DNA of 64,000 bases from Brevundimonas sp. LM2. Its GTDB lineage: Bacteria; Pseudomonadota; Alphaproteobacteria; Caulobacterales; Caulobacteraceae. Of the stretch, positions 17,125 to 29,082 are shown piece after piece. How positions within the stretch are numbered: the stretch's first letter is position 1; each line of letters starts with the position of its first letter. Below the pieces are notes generated by a model. That model ran no database searches. It saw only the letters and a list, made by a program, of their open reading frames with translations, and was not told the origin of the DNA. A program made the translations under genes and the position numbers. Location of the stretch: NCBI RefSeq assembly GCF_002002865.1, contig NZ_CP019508.1:1146501-1210500 (forward strand), written 5' to 3'.

Positions 17125-18911
17125 TGGGCCGGCACCGAACGGAGGGACGAGGACTGACCCCGGGGGGCCGCGCCACTCAGCTTGGCCAGGACCTCCTCGC
17201 GCGGGCCCAATAGCTGCACGGCACCGCCGCGCAGCGCGAGAAGGCGATCGACATTCGCCAGGATGCCCATGCGGTGCGAGACGATCACGACCGCCGCCCC
17301 GCGCGCCAGGGCGGCGGTGACGCCATTCATCAGCGCGGTCTCGCCCTCCTGATCCAGACTGGCATTGGGCTCGTCGAGCACCATCAATACGGGATCGCCA
17401 TAGAGCGCCCGCGCGAAGGCCAGCCTTTGCGCCTGACCCGCGGACAGGCCGACGCCGCCGGAGCCCAGCACCGTATCATAGCCGTTGGGCAGACGCTGGA
17501 TCAGGTCGTGGACGCCGGCGGTCATCGCCGCCGCGATGACAGCGCGATCGACCGATGAAGGGTCGGCACCGCCCGCCGTCGCGAGCCGGGAGATGTTGTC
17601 CCGGATCGATCCTGGGAACAGGGTCGGACTCTGCGGCAGATAGCCGATGTGACGGGCCAGTTCGTCGCCGTCGCGCGCCTGGTATTCGGCTCCGTCCAAC
17701 CGCAGGGTGCCGTGGGTCGGTTCCAGCGCGCCGGCGAGGGCGCGGGCCAGGGTCGTCTTGCCCGATCCGCTCTGGCCGATGATCCCCAGGCTCTGGCCGG
17801 GCTCAAGCACGAAGCTGACGGGTCCGACGGTCGGGGCGTTGGTCCCCGGCAGTTGCACACGAACGCCCTCGACCGCCAGGCGGCCGAGGGGGGCGGGCAG
17901 CTCCATCCTCAGACGGCTGGGGTCCGGCGTCTCGGCAAACAGCGTGATCAGCGAGCGCCAGCTGTTCCGGGCCTGAACCAATCCGGGCCAGGCCCCGACG
18001 AGTTGCTCGATGGGGGAGACGGCGCGGCTGAGGAGCACAGACGACGCGATGATCGCGCCGGCCGACATCTGACCCCGGATCACCAGAAAGGCGGCCAGCC
18101 CCAGCGCCGCGGACTGGAGCGTGAGACGGACGAACTTTATCAGCCCCGAGTATCGCCCCCCGGTGAATTGGGCATCGACCTGTCGGTCGATGGCCGTGCG
18201 CCGTCGATCGACCTGGACGGCGATGCTGGATTTCCGCATGCCGAGCGCGCGCACCAGTTCCGACTGGCTGACCAGGGCCTCCTGGAGAGCATAGGCTCCC
18301 ACGGCGGCGTCGGAGGCTTCGGTCAGACGGGTCCGCGTGTCGCGCTCATTGGCCCAGGCGAGCCCGAACAGAACGAGTCCGCCCACCAGGGTCAGCACAC
18401 CGATCGCCGGGTGGAGAAGAAAGCAGCAGCCGAGGTACAGAGGCGTCCAGGGCGCATCCATGATCGCCAGGGCACCCTGTCCGCTGAGAGCCCCGCGCAC
18501 CTGATCGAAGTCGCGCAGGGCCTGAGCCCCCTGCGGCCGGCCTTTGTGCGCCATCAAACGCGCGAACAGGCCGGGTGCCAGTCGATGATCCAGTTCCAGC
18601 GCCGCCCGGATCAGCAGCCGCGTGCGCAGCCAGTCCAGGCCCGCCAGCGTCGCCAAGGCCAGCAGGGCGACCCCACTGACCAGGGCGAGAGTCATGTAGC
18701 CGCCGGTCGGCACGACCCGGTCGTACACCTGCAGCATGTACAGGGTCGGCGTCAGGTAGAGCAGATTGACGAAGGCGCTGAACAGGGCAGCGCCCACCAG
18801 ATGGGAGCGACAGGCCCGAACGGCGCTGGCCACGTCCTCCGTCCCGGGGCGTGTCGGAACCCATCCGTCGAACATGTGGTCGGTCCCCAACGAAATCTGG
18901 CGCGACGCCAC
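17121..18911 (-). CDS. Type I secretion ABC permease/ATPase (PrsD/PrtD family)
   Basis: A 596-residue exporter half-transporter: a transmembrane domain (residues about 30-320) followed by an ATPase with Walker A GQSGSGKTT near residue 385, signature LSAGQ near 490 and Walker B VLMVLDEP. It lacks an N-terminal C39-like domain, as in the PrtD/PrsD group that exports RTX proteases and glycanases. The start used is a GTG at 18911; an ATG twelve codons in (18875) is an alternative. A large nested inverted repeat sits about 32 bp upstream. It forms an operon with the adaptor. Confidence 0.93.
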   Translation of the reverse strand: MASRQISLGTDHMFDGWVPTRPGTEDVASAVRACRSHLVGAALFSAFVNLLYLTPTLYMLQVYDRVVPTGGYMTLALVSGVALLALATLAGLDWLRTRLLIRAALELDHRLAPGLFARLMAHKGRPQGAQALRDFDQVRGALSGQGALAIMDAPWTPLYLGCCFLLHPAIGVLTLVGGLVLFGLAWANERDTRTRLTEASDAAVGAYALQEALVSQSELVRALGMRKSSIAVQVDRRRTAIDRQVDAQFTGGRYSGLIKFVRLTLQSAALGLAAFLVIRGQMSAGAIIASSVLLSRAVSPIEQLVGAWPGLVQARNSWRSLITLFAETPDPSRLRMELPAPLGRLAVEGVRVQLPGTNAPTVGPVSFVLEPGQSLGIIGQSGSGKTTLARALAGALEPTHGTLRLDGAEYQARDGDELARHIGYLPQSPTLFPGSIRDNISRLATAGGADPSSVDRAVIAAAMTAGVHDLIQRLPNGYDTVLGSGGVGLSAGQAQRLAFARALYGDPVLMVLDEPNASLDQEGETALMNGVTAALARGAAVVIVSHRMGILANVDRLLALRGGAVQLLGPREEVLAKLSGAAPRGQSSSLRSVPAQ

Positions 18912-18942
18912 CGTTTGGGCGGGCGACGGGACCCGCTAAATT

Positions 18943-18983
18943 GACGTGGTTCGTCGATGCCTTAGGCATAGAATAACCACGTC
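18943..18983. promoter_or_regulatory. Nested perfect inverted repeat upstream of secretion operon
   Basis: GACGTGGTT (18943-18951) pairs with AACCACGTC (18975-18983), and inside, on the same centre, ATGCC pairs with GGCAT around TTA. The symmetry point is 18963. The element starts 32 bp ahead of the GTG of the ABC exporter, so it could be an operator or a leader-RNA hairpin. There is no T-run, which argues against a simple terminator. Confidence 0.6.
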
Positions 18984-19224
18984 CTCAGCGCAACCGGCCC
19001 GGCGGCCGGATTGACGGTCGCGACCCCGGAAAAATGGGTCGCCGCTTCGGTCAGACGGCGGGGATCCGTTGTCGAAAGTGGAACGTGCGAAACCGCCGTC
19101 CGGACCTGACCGCACCGCCTGGGAAGCGCGCTGGAAATCGCCTTCGGCAATCGGGTCTGGTGCTGTTTCCACGCGCATAGACAGCGATGGACGCCTCGAT
19201 AGCGTCTCCTGATCTTAAATAGGG

Positions 19225-19290
19225 TTAGTACGTATTAAGGTCGTCTGAAAACCTAAGATTAGAACCCGTCGATTTACAGTCAGTTGTAAA
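19225..19290. promoter_or_regulatory. Two palindromes upstream of second GH16 gene
   Basis: TTAGTACGTATTAA (19225-19238) is symmetric at 12 of 14 positions. TTTACA (19273-19278) and TGTAAA (19285-19290) form a perfect 6-bp inverted repeat 14 bp before the ATG. The region is AT-rich compared with flanks. Operator sites are plausible; no regulator is assigned. Confidence 0.4.
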
Positions 19291-19303
19291 CCGGTGGATT
19301 ATT

Positions 19304-21913
19304 ATGACAGTAAACCTCGTCAACTTTAATGGTCGCGCGCTCAGTTTGTCGGCGTGGGGCGCGAACAAGCTTGTTGGGACAGCGGCGGGACATGCCCTGA
19401 GCGGCGGCGCCACCAACGACACCCTTCAGGATCTCGGGTTCCGCTCGGCGCTCGCGGGCGGCGCGGGCCATGACACCTACTATGTCATCAACGTCGACAG
19501 CGCGGTCGTCGAGAAGACCGGGGACGGCAACGATACCGTCTATGCCTACCGCGACTATCGGCTGACCGCCAACGTCGAGAACCTGGTGATGGCGGGCAAC
19601 GATTTCAGCGGCGTCGGCAATGGGCTGGACAACCTGCTCATCAGCACGGGCTGGCGCAACCTACTGGAGGGCGGACAAGGGAATGATGTGCTTTCCGACC
19701 AGAGCGCCAGCACGACCCGGTTCCAGTTCAACGCCGGCGACGGAAGCGACGTGGTCTACGGCTTCGCCGCCAAGGGGGCCGGAGCCGACCTCATCAAGCT
19801 GACCGGCTATGGCTACAGCACCTTCGCCGAGATCAAGTCGCACATGACGCAGGCCGGGTCGGATGTGCTGATCAAACACGACAACGGTGATCAGGTCCTG
19901 ATCAAGGATATGGTGGTCGCGAACCTGTCGGCGTCGAACTTCATGTTGCCGGTGGACTTGTCCAACTACCATCTGTCCTTCGCCGAAGAGTTCAACACGC
20001 TCAGCCTGGTCAACCCCGCCACCGGTCTCGGCACCTGGAAGACTCAGTTCGCCACCGGGTCGCAAAACAGCATCTGGACAGGCTACAGCAGCCGGACCCT
20101 CGCCCCGAACAACGAGTTGCAACTCTATGTCGATCCGTTCCTGACCGGGACCGGTGCGGGTGCCCTGGGCCTCAATCCCTTCCAGGTCGAGAACGGGGTG
20201 GTCACGATCCACGCCGACCGGACGCCCGCCGCCCTCGATGCGGCGCTCTGGGGCTATGACTACACGTCCGGACTGCTGACGACGCAAACCTCGTTCGCTC
20301 AGACCTATGGCTATTTCGAAATCCGCGCGGAGCTGCCGACCGGTCAGGGCGTATGGCCCGCCTTCTGGCTGCTGCCCGAGACCCCCTCTGCCAGTGTGTC
20401 CGAGCTCGACGTCTTCGAACAGCTGGGCGGCACCACGCTCTACCAGACCGCCCATTCGGGAACGAAAGACGAGAAAACCCAAACCGGCTTCTCCACCCTG
20501 GTGCCCACCGCGACCAGCGGCTTCCACACCTACGGCGTCCTGTGGACCGCCGAGACCCTGACCTGGTACATCGACGGCGTCGCGTCGGCCTCCATGCCCA
20601 CGCCCGCCGACATGCACCAGCCCATGTATATGCTGGTCAATCTGGCGATCGGCGGCGACTGGGGCGGAAATCCCACCGACGCCTTCAACGGCGCCGACCT
20701 GCGGGTGGACTACGTCCGGGCCTATGCCCTCGACGACGTGAAGCGACCGGTGTCCTTCAGCGCCGGGGTGACGACGTCGATGGTCGACGATGATCTGAAC
20801 CTGACGCTGACCGGCGCTGCGAAGATCGACGGCACCGGCAATGCTCTGGACAACCAGATCACCGGCAACGCGAGCGCCAATATCTTGGACGGGCGTGCGG
20901 GCAACGACACCCTCATCGGCGGCGCCGGCTCCGACACGCTCTACGGGGGCGATGGCAACGACGTTCTGGACGGCGGCGCGGACCGGGACACGCTCGACGG
21001 CGGGGCCGGGGACGACCGGATCGTCTTTGATGTCCTCGACGCTTCGGTGAATGGCGGAGCCGGCAACGACACCCTGGTGCTGCGCAACTGGGCGGTGGTG
21101 AACCTCGCCAATGTCTCGACCAGCCAGGTCGACGGCAAGTCGGCGTTCGGGTTCGAGAACGCCGACGCCTCGGGCTCGACCGATGCCGTCAAACTGACCG
21201 GCTCTCAGTTCAACAACGTCCTGATCGGCGGCAGCGGCAACGATGCGCTGAAAGGCGGCGACGGCGACGACGTTCTGGACGGCGGAGCGAACGCGGACAA
21301 TCTGGATGGCGGCGGCGGCAACGACCGGATCGTCTACGACGCGGCCGACTTCAGCGTCGGCGGCGGCGGGGGCTCCGACACCCTGGTGCTGCTCGGTGAC
21401 GCGTTCGTCAATCTGGGAAACTCCTCGACCAGCCAGATCGCCGGCAAGTCGGTGTTCGGCTTCGAGAACGCCGACGCATCGGGCGCATCCGCGGCCGTGA
21501 CCCTGCTCGGCTCCCAGTACAACAACGTCCTGACCGGCGGTGGCGGCGACGATACGCTGAGCGGCAGGGGCGGCCGGGACACGCTGCAAGGCGGTGCCGG
21601 AGCCGACACGTTCGTGTTCGACGTCCTGGACAGCTCGACCAACCGCGACGTCATCGCAGACTTTTCGGCCGGCCAGGATCGCATCGGCCTGGATCGATCC
21701 GTCTTCACGGGTTTCGCCGATAACGCGATCGTGGACGCCGGCGCGTTCGTGTTCGGCGACAGGGCGCGGACGGCCGACCAGCATCTGATCTACAATCAGG
21801 GCCAGGGCGCGCTGTATTACGACGCGGACGGCGTCGGCGGTCTGGCGCAGATCCAGATCGCGACGCTGTCGAACCATGCGGCGCTCACCGCGGGGGACTT
21901 CTATCTGATGTGA
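19304..21913 (+). CDS. Second secreted GH16 endo-beta-glycanase with RTX repeats
   Basis: An 869-residue paralogue of the protein at 12669 with the same order: N-terminal beta-roll module (residues 20-225), GH16 domain (about 225-485, catalytic ELDVFE near residue 365), and C-terminal RTX repeats (GGAGSDTLYGGDGNDVLDGG and similar) ending in a type I secretion-like hydrophobic tail. No Sec signal is present. The first RTX block contains two repeats of an ENADASG unit. It reads away from the PrsDE-like operon, a likely dedicated exporter. The sequence TAAG at residues 26-29 matches the LapG-type cleavage motif, which may be chance. Confidence 0.9.
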   Translation: MTVNLVNFNGRALSLSAWGANKLVGTAAGHALSGGATNDTLQDLGFRSALAGGAGHDTYYVINVDSAVVEKTGDGNDTVYAYRDYRLTANVENLVMAGNDFSGVGNGLDNLLISTGWRNLLEGGQGNDVLSDQSASTTRFQFNAGDGSDVVYGFAAKGAGADLIKLTGYGYSTFAEIKSHMTQAGSDVLIKHDNGDQVLIKDMVVANLSASNFMLPVDLSNYHLSFAEEFNTLSLVNPATGLGTWKTQFATGSQNSIWTGYSSRTLAPNNELQLYVDPFLTGTGAGALGLNPFQVENGVVTIHADRTPAALDAALWGYDYTSGLLTTQTSFAQTYGYFEIRAELPTGQGVWPAFWLLPETPSASVSELDVFEQLGGTTLYQTAHSGTKDEKTQTGFSTLVPTATSGFHTYGVLWTAETLTWYIDGVASASMPTPADMHQPMYMLVNLAIGGDWGGNPTDAFNGADLRVDYVRAYALDDVKRPVSFSAGVTTSMVDDDLNLTLTGAAKIDGTGNALDNQITGNASANILDGRAGNDTLIGGAGSDTLYGGDGNDVLDGGADRDTLDGGAGDDRIVFDVLDASVNGGAGNDTLVLRNWAVVNLANVSTSQVDGKSAFGFENADASGSTDAVKLTGSQFNNVLIGGSGNDALKGGDGDDVLDGGANADNLDGGGGNDRIVYDAADFSVGGGGGSDTLVLLGDAFVNLGNSSTSQIAGKSVFGFENADASGASAAVTLLGSQYNNVLTGGGGDDTLSGRGGRDTLQGGAGADTFVFDVLDSSTNRDVIADFSAGQDRIGLDRSVFTGFADNAIVDAGAFVFGDRARTADQHLIYNQGQGALYYDADGVGGLAQIQIATLSNHAALTAGDFYLM

Positions 21914-21922
21914 TCCGATGCC

Positions 21923-21965
21923 CGCCCGGGTGCCGTCCAAGCCTATGGCTCACGGCACCCGGGCG
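21923..21965. terminator. Strong hairpin, bidirectional terminator-like
   Basis: CGCCCGGGTGCCGT and ACGGCACCCGGGCG form a perfect 14-bp stem with a 15-nt loop, 10 bp after the GH16 stop and between convergent genes. There is no clear T tract. Confidence 0.7.
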
Positions 21966-22048
21966 CAGACGGGTCCGTGCAGTCTGAGACCCACGCAAGA
22001 CACGGCCTTTGTGAGCGAGTGGGCAGGCCCGGCAGGCGGACCGGGAGC

Positions 22049-22783
22049 CTAGATCCGGCCCATCACACCCGGAAAAACCTCGCCGACCGGCTTCGTCTCG
22101 GGAAGGATGTAGACGACCCCCACGGTTCCGGCGAATGCTCGCTGAACCACCTGTTCGTAGAAGTCGACGGGCACGTTGATGCATCCGAAGGTGATGCGGC
22201 GGCTGAGAGCGGAGGTTGCCGCGCGTCGTTCGAGGCGGTGCTGGCGCGTCCCGACAGCCAGGACCCGGTGCAGGGCGAGGGCCGTATCGTAGTCGATCCA
22301 GAGGATGTCCTGGCCCGCGAGATTGAGCCCGAAGGAGGCGTCGAAGCGGCCGGCGGGGGTGGTCCGCTCTTCCGGGCGGATCTCTGACAGCTTGCGGTTG
22401 CCGACACCGTCGGCGGACTCGTCCCCGACCGCCAGCCCCAGCAGGGCCACGGTCGCGCCTTGCAAACCCGCGTAGCCGTCGAAGACGAAGACCTTGGTGT
22501 TCCGCTTGTCGACGATGATGAAGGGCCGTCCCTGATTGTCGCCGCTGCGGGCGATCCAGTCGGCGGTCCGGCGCGCGTCGTCAGAGGCGTCCTCCGTCTG
22601 GAAGTCCGCCTGGGTGGGCGTTCGTGGCGGGACCCCGAGCGTCGAAGCGCCGTCGGCGGCCGAGGCGGGCAGGGTCGCCATCGCCTGAACGCCGAGGACG
22701 GCGAGGGCCGCCAGCGCCAGGCGCGCAAACACGTGTGTCGACAGCGGTTTGAGGCTTGCGGCCATGGTCTTGCTCCGGGCCAT
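22049..22783 (-). CDS. L,D-transpeptidase-like (YkuD-fold) exported protein
   Basis: A 244-residue protein with an N-terminal signal segment (LALAALAVLGVQAMATLPASA). The C-terminal domain carries the YkuD layout: RTTPAGRF, an ALALHRVL helix with the first His, and RRITFGCINV with the catalytic Cys near residue 200. The conserved His of the usual [ST]HGC is Phe here. Canonical members make 3-3 peptidoglycan crosslinks or attach proteins to peptidoglycan. It is clearly paralogous to the protein at 27590 on the other side of the two-partner secretion pair. Activity with the altered motif is uncertain. Confidence 0.8.
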   Translation of the reverse strand: MARSKTMAASLKPLSTHVFARLALAALAVLGVQAMATLPASAADGASTLGVPPRTPTQADFQTEDASDDARRTADWIARSGDNQGRPFIIVDKRNTKVFVFDGYAGLQGATVALLGLAVGDESADGVGNRKLSEIRPEERTTPAGRFDASFGLNLAGQDILWIDYDTALALHRVLAVGTRQHRLERRAATSALSRRITFGCINVPVDFYEQVVQRAFAGTVGVVYILPETKPVGEVFPGVMGRI

Positions 22784-23310
22784 CGACGAAGTCGCACGCT
22801 GCTGACCGATCGAGGACGAGACGCAGTACCGAGTCTCGTTTCGGGTCTGCCCCGCCCATGGTCAGCAAGCGGCAGGCCAGTACCCCCTCGATCGCGACGG
22901 CCTGAGCCCACATGTCCGCGTCCGGGATCATGCCTCGCTCGGGTTGCTTCTGGGCTTTAGATCCAGGGCCGGCCCATGGCCGTAACACCGGAATGCGGAT
23001 TTTGTTCCAAGCAAACTGGTCATTCTTCTGAATATTCACTTGGCCATGCTGAAGTTGCACTGCAAATAAGCTGGCTGTAAATGGCATGTTAACTGTAGAT
23101 GTGCGACGTTTTGGCCGGTTATTTAACTTCATCTATTCTTAAATCATTCGGCGCATTGATTGCGTGTTGTGATTTCCAAGTTTCCCGCAACTGCGTCGTG
23201 TACCGCAGCTTCGTGCGTGAGGCCTCGTTCGAGCGGCCCTTCTACGTGCGTGCTCCCTGCTGCGTGAGAGCCGTTACGCCCTGAATTCGCGGCGGTATCT
23301 CGAGGCGGCA
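22784..23310. other. Long divergent intergenic region
   Basis: About 530 bases between the L,D-transpeptidase-like gene and tpsB. The stretch 23000-23170 is clearly AT-rich. It contains TTGCACTGCAA (a perfect palindrome at 23055-23065, also readable as a -35 with a TAAATG at 17 bp) and several TTAA half-sites without the CtrA spacing. A short ORF at 23099 has no support. A GAGG ribosome site precedes tpsB. Confidence 0.45.
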
Positions 23311-24975
23311 ATGTTCCGTTCAAGTCTTATTGTGGCGGCACTCCTGGCCACAGCCCAGGGCGCCAGAGCCCAGCAGCCACCGGTCGGGGGTCAGCTCCAA
23401 CAGATCCCGCCTGTGGCCCCCGCGATCCGGCCCACGCCGGATTTCCGTATCGAGCGACCCGAAGCCCCGGTCGACGCCGCCGCAGAAGGCGCCCGCGTCC
23501 GTGTCGATGCGCTGCGCATCTCGGGCGCGACTCTGTTCCCGGAAGCCGAGTTGTTGGCGGCGACGGAGTTTTCTCCCGGTCTGGACCTCACGCTGCCCGA
23601 ACTCCGCAACATGGCGGCGCGGATCACGCGCTTCTACAATGCGCGGGGCTATGTCCTGGCCCAGGCCTATCTGCCGGCCCAGGACGTCGTCGGCGGAACC
23701 GTCACCCTCGCCGTGGTCGAGGGCCGATACGGCGCCATCGATCTTCGCAACGAGTCCGGACTGGCGGACCGTCAGGTGCGCGGCCTGATCGCCGGTCTGA
23801 ACCCGGGCGATCCGGTCGCCCTCGCGCCGCTGGAACGCCGCCTGTTGCTGCTGTCCGACACGCCCGGCGTCATCGTCAAATCGACGCTATCGCCCGGCGC
23901 CGAGGTCGGCACGTCGGATCTGACGGTCGATCTGGCGCGCGCGCCCCGGATCTACGGCAGTCTGGAAGCCGACAACGCCGGCAATCGCTACACGGGGGCT
24001 TACCGGCTGGGCGGTTCGGTGAACCTCGCCAATGCGACCGGCTTCGGCGATCTGCTCAGCCTGCGCCTGCTGGTTTCCACCGACGATCTGGCCTATGGCC
24101 GCGCCGCCTGGCAGGTCCCCGTCGGCGAGGCCACCGTCGGGGTCGCCTACACCCATATGGAATATGGACTGGGTCGCGAATTCTCGGCGCTCGACGCCGG
24201 GGGGACCGCCGAAATCTTCAGCCTGTTCGCCCGCTATCCGCTCATCCGCTCCCGCAATGCCAACCTCTACGCCCTCGCCGGTTTCGATGCCAAATGGCTC
24301 GGCGAAGAGGTCGGCGTCGTCTCCCAGGTCTCGGACAAGGAAACCCGGGCGGTCACGATCGGCCTGACCGGCGATGTCCGCGACCGCTTCGGCGGCGGGG
24401 GCTGGAACACGGGGACGCTGTCCCTGACCTCGGGCGAACTCGACATCGAGAACCCCGTCGTACGCGCGGCCGACGCCAACACTGCCCGCACCCAGGGCGG
24501 CTTCACCAAGCTGACCTATGCCTTCACCCGGCTGCAGACGATCCGCGGTCCGCTCTCTCTTCACGGCGCACTGCGCGGCCAGTGGGCGGGCGACAATCTG
24601 GACAGCTCCGAGAAGATGGAGCTGGGCGGGGCCTACGGCGTGCGCGCCTATCCGGAAGGCGAGGCCTACGGCGACGAGGGTTATATCGCCACGATCGAAG
24701 CCCGTCTGGCTCTGGACGCATGGACGTCCGGCCTTCCGGGCCATCTCCAGCTGATCGGTTTCGTCGACAGTGGGGAAGTGGATTTCGCCCACGATCCCTG
24801 GTTCTCGGGATCCAACCACGCCCGTCGCAGCGGCGTCGGGACGGGGCTGATCTGGTCCGCCCCCAACGCCCTGCTGGTCAGCGTCACCTATGCGCATCGC
24901 CTCGGCGACCAGGTCTCCACCTCGGGCCCCGACGACGGCGACCGCGCCTGGTTCCAGATCGTGAAACTGTTCTGA
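23311..24975 (+). CDS. Two-partner secretion transporter TpsB (FhaC/ShlB family)
   Basis: A 554-residue outer-membrane protein. The signal peptide ends near ARAQ. Two POTRA domains span about residues 60-210 ([32 protein letters not shown]), followed by a 16-strand-type barrel. The conserved loop-6 motif [14 protein letters not shown] lies near residue 450 and the last strand ends WFQIVKLF, with a terminal Phe for BAM recognition. It should export the TpsA encoded just downstream. Adjacent L,D-transpeptidase-like genes on both sides are unusual company. Confidence 0.93.
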   Translation: MFRSSLIVAALLATAQGARAQQPPVGGQLQQIPPVAPAIRPTPDFRIERPEAPVDAAAEGARVRVDALRISGATLFPEAELLAATEFSPGLDLTLPELRNMAARITRFYNARGYVLAQAYLPAQDVVGGTVTLAVVEGRYGAIDLRNESGLADRQVRGLIAGLNPGDPVALAPLERRLLLLSDTPGVIVKSTLSPGAEVGTSDLTVDLARAPRIYGSLEADNAGNRYTGAYRLGGSVNLANATGFGDLLSLRLLVSTDDLAYGRAAWQVPVGEATVGVAYTHMEYGLGREFSALDAGGTAEIFSLFARYPLIRSRNANLYALAGFDAKWLGEEVGVVSQVSDKETRAVTIGLTGDVRDRFGGGGWNTGTLSLTSGELDIENPVVRAADANTARTQGGFTKLTYAFTRLQTIRGPLSLHGALRGQWAGDNLDSSEKMELGGAYGVRAYPEGEAYGDEGYIATIEARLALDAWTSGLPGHLQLIGFVDSGEVDFAHDPWFSGSNHARRSGVGTGLIWSAPNALLVSVTYAHRLGDQVSTSGPDDGDRAWFQIVKLF

Positions 24976-25022
24976 TGGCCGCCCCAACCCTTACCCGCGC
25001 TTTTTCCGACAAGGACATTCCG

Positions 25023-27587
<2,565 letters not shown>

Positions 27588-27589
27588 TC

Positions 27590-28297
27590 GTGGCCGTCCC
27601 GTCCGTCGCCTCGAAGCGTCAAGGCCGGCGGGCCGGTTCGCGCGGACTTGTCGCGGTCGCGGTCGCGGTCGCGGGGCTGGCGCTGGGCTTCGCGGCCCCT
27701 GTCTCCGCGCATGAGACAGGGCCATGGAGCGACGGGGCGATGGCTGCCAGCGAGGTCGGCCAGCTGAAGGCCTGGGTGCTGGAGACCGCCGACAACCAGG
27801 GCCTGCCCTTCCTGGTCGTCGACAAAAAGGGGGCCCGGGTGCTGGCCTTCAACGCCGAAGGCCACGTCCTCGGCGTCTCGCCCATCCTGCTCGGCCTGGC
27901 CCGAGGGGATGTCTCGCCCCCCGGCATCGGCGACCTTCCCCTTTCCGCGATCATGCCGGACCAGCGCGTCACGCCCGCGGGTCGCTTCGTGGCGTCCATC
28001 GGCAGAAACCTCGGGGCCAAGAGCATTCTCTGGATCGACTATGGGCTGGCCCTCTCGCTGCACCCGGTGGTCACGGCCAGAGCAGCCGACCGGCGCCTGG
28101 AGCGTCTGGCCTCGGCCACGGTGGACGACAACCGGATCTCCTACGGCTGCATCAACGTTCCGCCGGAGTTCTTTGAAGGCGTCATTCAGCCTGTCTTTCT
28201 GAACACGGTCGGCGTGGTCTACATCCTGCCCGAAACCCAGACCCTGGCCGAGACCTTCTTCGATCCGGCGGGCCAGTCCGTCACACCTCCGCACTAG
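27590..28297 (+). CDS. L,D-transpeptidase-like protein, paralogue downstream of tpsA
   Basis: A GTG start 2 bp after the tpsA stop implies translational coupling in one operon with tpsBA. The product is 235 residues with a signal peptide (VAVAVAVAGLALGFAAPVSA) and the same YkuD-like core as the protein at 22049: RVTPAGRF, ILWIDYGLALSLHPVV, and NRISYGCINV with Cys near residue 186. Again the [ST]HGC His is replaced, here by Tyr. Shared strings such as TVGVVYILPET show recent common ancestry. A role in anchoring or admitting the secreted exoprotein through the wall is conceivable but unproven. Confidence 0.82.
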   Translation: MAVPSVASKRQGRRAGSRGLVAVAVAVAGLALGFAAPVSAHETGPWSDGAMAASEVGQLKAWVLETADNQGLPFLVVDKKGARVLAFNAEGHVLGVSPILLGLARGDVSPPGIGDLPLSAIMPDQRVTPAGRFVASIGRNLGAKSILWIDYGLALSLHPVVTARAADRRLERLASATVDDNRISYGCINVPPEFFEGVIQPVFLNTVGVVYILPETQTLAETFFDPAGQSVTPPH

Positions 28298-28627
28298 CTT
28301 TCAAGCCCCGGACCCTCGGTCAGAACGGTGACGCAAAAGGGCGAGGACGGCGGAGTCGAGACGCCAGGAACAGCGAACCACGCCGACCGGCAAGGGCAGC
28401 TCGCTCCTGCCGTGGCAGCGCCGGTTCGGCCCGGGGTCACGCTGCTTGCGTAGAGATTCAGAGATCTTGGCGCGGGGCCGTGGCGGACAGAGAGTCCGAT
28501 TTACCACCGTCTGACGGCATCCCGCGTTTGATAAAATAGCCTAAAATAATCAACGGCCGTATGAGCTCACGGTCTAGCGTTATCCCAAGTTGTCCCGCAT
28601 AATCCCGGTCTTGCGTTAGGGCTGGCG
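28298..28627. other. Intergenic region containing the left island boundary
   Basis: Apart from the tRNA 3'-end copy at 28475-28494, I see no gene, promoter or terminator that I can support. Base composition drops just right of the repeat. Confidence 0.45.
28475..28494. repeat. att-like direct repeat, distal copy of tRNA-Ser 3' end
   Basis: The 20-mer GGGCCGTGGCGGACAGAGAG matches 34616-34635 at 19 of 20 positions. The right copy includes the CCA end and acceptor stem of tRNA-Ser. This marks the far end of an integrated element of about 6.1 kb. Confidence 0.75.
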
Positions 28628-29082
28628 GCCGCGAAGGTCTGGACGGTTCCGGCCTCGCGCATGAAAGCCGGTCGCGAGCATCGCGTCCCTTTGACCACCG
28701 CCGCCCTAGCGGTTCTAGAAAAGTAAAGCCGCTCACCGGTGGTGCGGCCGATGCCCCGATTTTCCCCGGTATTAAACCGGGCTCCATCCTGTCGGATGCC
28801 GCCTTCAATGCCCTACTGCTTCGCATGGGCATCGACCGCAGCAACGTCACGCCCCACGGGTTCCGCTCCAGCTTTCGCGACTGGGCTGGCGAAATCTCGA
28901 CCTTTCCGCGCGAGTTGGCGGAGGCAGCCCTGGCCAACGTCGTCGGCGACATGACCGAACGGGCTTACCGCCGGGGCGATGCGCTTGAAAAGCGGCGGAA
29001 GCTCATGGAAGGTTGGGCGAGGTTTTGTGAGCCGCGTGCGGCTGAACCGGTGGTGATTCCTCTGGCGAGGCGCGGAGCATGA
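28628..29082 (+). pseudogene. Integrase C-terminal remnant, frameshifted
   Basis: Two overlapping frames spell the C-terminal catalytic part of a P4-type tyrosine recombinase. From about 28634 the frame reads KVWTVPASRMKAGREHRVPL and stops at a TAA near 28726. The next frame continues KPLTGGAADAPIFPGIKPG and NVTPHGFRSSFRDWAGE, with the family's HGFR box, through to the TGA at 29080. A one-base loss near 28720 explains the break, and the N-terminal two thirds are missing. It lies about 135 bp inside the left att-like repeat, so it is probably the relic of the integrase that installed the island. Confidence 0.85.

Noticed and set aside
23080..23155. CtrA site candidates with TTAA half-sites
   Set aside because: Spacing between TTAA motifs is not 7 bp in any pair.
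23099..23284. 61-codon ORF in the tpsB upstream region
   Set aside because: Cys-rich but without ribosome site; lies in an AT-rich regulatory stretch.
24294..25022. Upstream extension of the TpsA frame into tpsB
   Set aside because: This part is Arg/Gly-rich and antisense-like in composition; tpsB occupies it in another frame, and TpsA has a good start with signal peptide at 25023.
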